DNA from: Pseudoflavonifractor sp902362925 | GTDB taxonomy: Bacteria > Bacillota > Clostridia > Oscillospirales > Oscillospiraceae | DNA: 64,000 bases | Assembly (NCBI GenBank): GCA_902362925.1 | Contig: CABIYL010000019.1 | Strand: one strand, 5' to 3' | Shown here: positions 60,444 to 64,000 of the stretch, in pieces | Numbering within the stretch: the first letter of the stretch is position 1 | How the letters are laid out: each line of letters opens with the position of its first letter | Made by a program: the position numbers and the translations under genes | The notes under the pieces: model-generated | The model's database searches: none | What the model saw: only the letters and a program-made list of their open reading frames with translations | What the model was told of the DNA's origin: nothing

Positions 60444-62186
60444 TTATCCTCTGCGGTCCAGTACGATGGTGTAGCCCTCCACGATGTCGGGCGCATCCCC
60501 ATCGGCCACGGGGGCGTGGTTGATGGTGACGCGATCGCCGGGGTTGAGAATGACTGCCACATCGTTGTCCTTGGCGGGGATGGAGTAGTAGACGTCCTCA
60601 CCCTCCAGGGAGAAGTAATAGTAGGTGTTGCCGTCAATGACCGCCGAACGGATGTCCGCGATGACGCCGGATACGTCGGTCTCCAGCCGACTGCCCTGGT
60701 CCACGGCGATGCCCTTGGCGGCCATCTGCTCCAGGTAGTTCTGCTCACAGGAGGCCACGGTGTCGCCTATGCCCACCACGGTGAACTGGCCCACGTTGAC
60801 CATGGCGTACTGCTTCACCAGCTGGCGGTTGTCCTTCAGGGCGATGAAGTAGGTGGGCTGGTCGGCCACGTTGAGGAGCAGGGGGAAGGTGGCCTTGTAG
60901 CCCTGGTCCTGCACCATGCCCTCAGCGGAGGCCTGAGCGGACTGCTCGGTGGCGCCGGGCACCTCATAGAACTTGGTCTCCTTGGTGCGCTGGTTGCACA
61001 GCAGGAAGCCCAGGTTGGACTGGTCGCTGGTGGCGGAGGTGATGCCGGTGTACATGTACACGTCATCGTTCATGGCGATGTAGTTGTAGCCCTCTGTGGT
61101 GACGCGCACGTCCTTCTGGCCGAAGATGGAGTTGATGAAGCCGTGGATCAGCGTGCCGTAGTAGTCGTACTGCTGCATGATGAGGGAGGCCAGGTACACC
61201 CGGTCCACCCACTGGGGCACGTCCTCATAGGCGTAGTAGGTGCACTCGCCGGTAACCGCGTTCATCAGCACGGCGCCGCTGATGTCGGTGCCGCCGAACA
61301 GGCCGATGGTCTTGACCACACGGGGGCAGATCCACCAGGGGTTGCCCTCCTCGTCGATTTCAAAGGAGGGCTCGGCGAACATGTAGGTGGGGTAGTTGAA
61401 GCGGAGATGGCGGTACACGTTGCGGTTGAGGGGCTCGGAGGGGGAGTACTTCATACCCTGGCCCTCGGGCAGACGGACCACCTGCACCTCCTGGGTCACC
61501 ATGTCCACCACGATGTAGGCGGGCAGACCCTCAGAGCGGTTGGTGAACCACTTGATAAGGTCGGCGTACTCCAGAGGCGCCACACGGACAGGACGGCCCT
61601 GATAGTTGATCTGGGTGGAGTCGTAGGCCACCTCGAACTGGCTGGCCATGTCGGGGATGGTGCCCATCTGGGTGGTGCTCAGGTAGCGGGCGGAGTCCTC
61701 GTCCAGCATGGGGATCTCGTCAAAGGAGATCTCCTGTACGTCGGTGACAAAGTCGCCCTCCTGGACGTCCAGCAGCTCCCGGTAGGAGGCGGCGCGGAAG
61801 ATGGGCAGGGAGATGACCTGACCCACCAGGCCCACCACAATCAGCAGCCCCAGCAGAATGCCGATGGGCAGGCACTGCTTCTTGATGAAGCGGAAATACT
61901 CCTTCACCTTGCCGCCCTGGGCGGTGGTGACTGTGCCTGCGGCGGTGGTCACCGTGGTGCCCTCCAGGTGGAAGCCGCTGGTGATGAAGGCGCAGACGAT
62001 GTACACCACGCAAAGCAGGCCCACGAAGGCGTAGAAGTCCTCGGACTGGAGGTTGAGGGCAGGGAGGGTGAAGTAGAAGTAGACAAAGCCGATGATTGCG
62101 GTGATCACAAGGTTCAGCAGCACTTTGCCCACTTTGCTTTTGGGAGCGTGGAGCTTCTTCCCGCTCTTCGGTTTCTTCTGATTCAA
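60444..62186 (-). CDS. Membrane-anchored protein of unknown function
   Basis: A 580-residue protein starting MNQKKPKSGKKLHAPKSKVG. Three membrane helices are clear in the first 130 residues (VLLNLVITAIIGFVYFYFTL; FVGLLCVVYIVCAFITSGFH; LPIGILLGLLIVVGLVGQVI). The remaining 450 residues are soluble, probably outside, rich in Tyr, Asp and Val and ending in a small beta-rich module (YYYFSLEGEDVYYSIPAKDN). No catalytic motif was recognised. The soluble part speaks of long repeats of strand-turn structure, as in PepSY-like or beta-propeller proteins, but this is weak. It is convergent with rsfS and has its own terminator. Confidence 0.7.
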   Translation of the reverse strand: MNQKKPKSGKKLHAPKSKVGKVLLNLVITAIIGFVYFYFTLPALNLQSEDFYAFVGLLCVVYIVCAFITSGFHLEGTTVTTAAGTVTTAQGGKVKEYFRFIKKQCLPIGILLGLLIVVGLVGQVISLPIFRAASYRELLDVQEGDFVTDVQEISFDEIPMLDEDSARYLSTTQMGTIPDMASQFEVAYDSTQINYQGRPVRVAPLEYADLIKWFTNRSEGLPAYIVVDMVTQEVQVVRLPEGQGMKYSPSEPLNRNVYRHLRFNYPTYMFAEPSFEIDEEGNPWWICPRVVKTIGLFGGTDISGAVLMNAVTGECTYYAYEDVPQWVDRVYLASLIMQQYDYYGTLIHGFINSIFGQKDVRVTTEGYNYIAMNDDVYMYTGITSATSDQSNLGFLLCNQRTKETKFYEVPGATEQSAQASAEGMVQDQGYKATFPLLLNVADQPTYFIALKDNRQLVKQYAMVNVGQFTVVGIGDTVASCEQNYLEQMAAKGIAVDQGSRLETDVSGVIADIRSAVIDGNTYYYFSLEGEDVYYSIPAKDNDVAVILNPGDRVTINHAPVADGDAPDIVEGYTIVLDRRG

Positions 62187-62359
62187 TTTAGGATTCTCCT
62201 TTTCTCAAAGTGCGCAGCACAGGCCGCGCGTCTTGCCGAGCTTCATTTAGTATAGCCCAGACAGAGGGCAAAAGCAACATAGCCGCAGGAATCGGAAGAT
62301 TAAAATTGCATGAAATCGCCCAAAGGGACACAGCTTCTGGAGGAGCGGGCGCTATAAAA

Positions 62360-62392
62360 ACAGGAGGCGCTCTGTTACAGAGCACCTCCTGT
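62360..62392 (-). terminator. Terminator after the HD-domain gene
   Basis: 15-base arms ACAGGAGGCGCTCTG / CAGAGCACCTCCTGT (one mismatch) with a three-base loop are followed on the minus strand by TTTTT. Confidence 0.88.
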
Positions 62393-62407
62393 GTGTGAAT
62401 ACGGGCT

Positions 62408-62989
62408 TCAGAGAGCGGAAAGCTCCCGCTCGATGTCCGCCTCGCAGGCCTTCATGGCCTGGAGGGTGCGGTCCAGCAGGTCGTTGAGCTCCCAGCCCAG
62501 CAGCTGAGCGCCCTGGGCGATGGTATCCCGGGAGCAGCCGGCGGCAAACTTCTTGTCCTTGAATTTCTTCTTCAGGCTGGACAGCTCCATGTCCTGCACG
62601 CTCTTGGAGGGGCGCATCAGGGCAGCCGCACCGATGAGGCCGGTGAGCTCGTCCGAGGCGAAGAGGACCTTCTCCATCTGGTGCTCGGGCTGGACATCAG
62701 CGCCGGTCATACCCCAGCCGTGGCTGACCACGGCGTGGATGAGGGCGGCATCCAGACCCTGGGCCTCCATCAGCTCCCGAACCTTGACACAGTGCTCGTC
62801 AGGCCACTGCTCAAAGTCCAGGTCGTGGAGCAGGCCCACGGTGGCCCAGAAGTCCGCCTGATCGCCGTAGCCCAGCTCCTGGGCAAACCAGCGCATGATG
62901 GCCTCCACGGTCAGGGCGTGGCGGAGGTGAAAGGGTTCCTTGTTGTAGGTTTTAAGCAGGTCCAGGGCCTGCTGGCGATTCAGTTCCAT
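62408..62989 (-). CDS. HD-domain hydrolase-like protein
   Basis: A 193-residue soluble protein starting MELNRQQALDLLKTYNKEPF. HD motifs in order: FHLRHALTVEAIMRWFA (first His), GLLHDLDFEQWPDEH (HD), IHAVVSHGWGM (later His) and FASDELTGLI (last Asp). This is the full metal-binding set of HD phosphohydrolases, here in a small family found widely in Clostridia. The substrate is unknown. The gene stands alone with its own terminator. Confidence 0.85.
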   Translation of the reverse strand: MELNRQQALDLLKTYNKEPFHLRHALTVEAIMRWFAQELGYGDQADFWATVGLLHDLDFEQWPDEHCVKVRELMEAQGLDAALIHAVVSHGWGMTGADVQPEHQMEKVLFASDELTGLIGAAALMRPSKSVQDMELSSLKKKFKDKKFAAGCSRDTIAQGAQLLGWELNDLLDRTLQAMKACEADIERELSAL

Positions 62990-63138
62990 TGCGGCAGCGC
63001 TCCTTTTGATAAAATAATAGGTAGGATCAATAGGCTCATTTTAGCGCAGTCCGGCAGCCGGGTCAAGGGCAGGGAAGCAGCGCTATACAGGCAAAAATGA
63101 GGGCCGTAAAAAATAATCGAAAAAAATAAAAAAACCTA

Positions 63139-63167
63139 TTGACAAATCGAGAGTGAGTGATTATAAT
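63139..63167 (+). promoter_or_regulatory. tRNA-Ser promoter
   Basis: TTGACA, 17 bases, TATAAT: a perfect SigA consensus ending 54 bases before the tRNA. Confidence 0.9.
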
Positions 63168-63221
63168 AATCAACGTTGCTTCGGTCAACAGCCAAACAAA
63201 AGACTGAATGAGCACAGAGAT

Positions 63222-63313
63222 GGAGTAGTATCGAAGTGGTCATAACGAGCACGACTGGAAATCGTGTGGCCGTCAAAAGCGGCCCGAGGGTTCGAATCCC
63301 TCCTACTCCGCCA
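63222..63313 (+). tRNA. tRNA-Ser (anticodon GGA)
   Basis: GGAGTAG pairs with CTACTCC, with discriminator G and encoded CCA. The anticodon arm is CACGA-ctGGAaa-TCGTG (anticodon 63257-63259). A long variable arm (GGCCGTCAAAAGCGGCC) marks it as class II serine tRNA. Confidence 0.96.
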
Positions 63314-63316
63314 GAT

Positions 63317-63366
63317 AAGAACCGCAGTATTGATGAACTTCATCAGTACTGCGGTTCTTAATTTTT
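63317..63366 (+). terminator. Terminator after tRNA-Ser
   Basis: AAGAACCGCAGTA pairs with TACTGCGGTTCTT in a stem of about 20 bp with one mismatch, followed by AATTTTTTG. Confidence 0.9.
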
Positions 63367-63536
63367 TGTAAGCCTCAGCGTTTAAATATACCATAAGAAA
63401 AATGAGCACGTATCTGTGAATATACTTTACATCCATGGTGTGAGCGGTTGTACGTTAGACCTGAGCAGGGCAGTGGCCTGGGGAAAAAGATGCCGTATGG
63501 ACAGACGGAGCAGAGTGAGAGGCTCGGGAGGATGTT

Positions 63537-63956
63537 ATGATTCACTTAGAAGAGATAACAGAAGAAAATTTTGATGCAGTTATTCATATGAGACGCCCTG
63601 AGGGGGAAGCGTTTGTCGCCCCCAACAGCGTCTCACTGGCCCAAGCGTGGCTTTACCGGAACGACGGCGATGTATTTCCCTTTGCGATTTATGAGGATGA
63701 TATCCCGGTTGGCTTCCTTTTGCTGGAGGAGGATATGGAAGCCGGTAATTTGATTCTGTGGAGAATTATGATTTCCATGGAGTACGAAGGAAGAGGCTAT
63801 GGTACGCAGACGGTACAGCTTTTAATCCAACAGGCAAGGGCGAGCGGTAAATATCACGCGCTCAATCTGGACTGCGCTGAAGAGAACAAAATCGCCTGGA
63901 ATATTTACGCAAATTGCAAGTGCAAGTTGGACACCCGCACGGTAAAAATTAGTTAG
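63537..63956 (+). CDS. GNAT-family N-acetyltransferase
   Basis: A 139-residue protein starting MIHLEEITEENFDAVIHMRR behind GGGAGG. The acetyl-CoA-binding core is visible: GNLILWRIMISMEYEGRGYG (motif A, with the pyrophosphate loop GRGYGT) and LNLDCAEENKIAWNIYA (motif B). After NIYA the usual Y-x-x-x-GF end is missing and replaced by NCKCKLDTRTVKIS, so the C-terminus may be altered. Substrate unknown. Confidence 0.85.
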   Translation: MIHLEEITEENFDAVIHMRRPEGEAFVAPNSVSLAQAWLYRNDGDVFPFAIYEDDIPVGFLLLEEDMEAGNLILWRIMISMEYEGRGYGTQTVQLLIQQARASGKYHALNLDCAEENKIAWNIYANCKCKLDTRTVKIS

Positions 63957-64000
63957 CTGACAGAAGCGGCGTAGACAGAATCCAGGAACTTCTCGTACAG
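63953..64000 (-). CDS. C-terminal end of an unidentified minus-strand gene
   Basis: An open frame enters from the right edge, reads LYEKFLDSVYAASVS and stops at 63953, overlapping the acetyltransferase stop. Too short to identify. Confidence 0.35.
   Translation of the reverse strand: MYEKFLDSVYAASVS

Noticed and set aside
63185..63436. Minus-strand open frame across tRNA-Ser
   Set aside because: RSRRDSNPRAAFDGHTISSR is again the antisense of a tRNA, not a protein.

Overview
The window looks like a chromosome segment of a high-GC gut Firmicute of the class Clostridia, probably an Oscillospiraceae relative of Flavonifractor, Lawsonibacter or Intestinimonas. This rests on Gram-positive ribosome binding sites, SLH surface proteins, LCP and KtrAB/Trk-type proteins, and the order topA-trmFO-plsX-acpP-rnc-smc-ftsY-rph-rdgB-yhbY-nadD-LCP-rsfS. 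No rRNA or species marker is present, so the taxonomy is inference. Four runs of N (1-216, 1004-1246, 3210-3523, 43536-43852) hide parts of genes.

Left 17.7 kb: nested mobile DNA. The outer layer is the right end of an integrative and conjugative element (ICE). It holds a ParB-like protein, a DUF4406/DUF7768-type protein, ArdA, PcfB and the N-terminal part of a VirD4 coupling protein, and it ends at a 3' fragment of a tRNA-Ala gene (17692-17753) that reads as an attachment-site scar. VirD4 is cut after its KLASG motif by a second element (left of 1 to about 12.49 kb). This is an integrative mobilizable element (IME) with a large serine recombinase, TnpV, four sigma-70-like proteins in tandem, DUF3847, a MobA/MobL relaxase with a MOB-Q-like oriT beside it, a cysteine-rich VLP protein, a replisome organizer and a DinJ/YafQ toxin-antitoxin pair. 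Inside the IME sits an AT-rich cargo cassette (about 6.29-10.04 kb): BlaI, a sensor-less BlaR1 and a three-gene ABC exporter, with BlaI-type operators. The ICE part carries three nearly identical 23-bp palindromic sites. A HEPN (AbiU2-like) protein lies next to the attachment scar.

18-31 kb: envelope sensing and export. There is an FtsX-type ABC transporter with an OmpR/HisKA two-component system, an SLH protein whose 3' end is frameshifted, a five-gene ATGA-coupled operon (ECF sigma, membrane protein, two permeases, ATPase), and a LytTR/GHKL two-component system.

31-42 kb: housekeeping. Trk/Ktr potassium uptake, an rRNA methyltransferase, dprA, topA, trmFO, a cluster of three tandem Xre-family repressors with a palindromic operator, plsX, acpP and rnc.

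42-64 kb: a YibE/F exporter-like protein and a giant (over 2,000 residues) SLH surface protein with a PHP-type metallohydrolase domain lie on the minus strand. They are followed by smc, ftsY, a 55-residue membrane protein, rph, rdgB, yhbY, a nadD-yqeK fusion, an LCP protein with a Ser/Pro tail and rsfS. The right end has a membrane-anchored orphan protein, an HD-domain protein, tRNA-Ser(GGA), a GNAT acetyltransferase and the tail of one more minus-strand gene.
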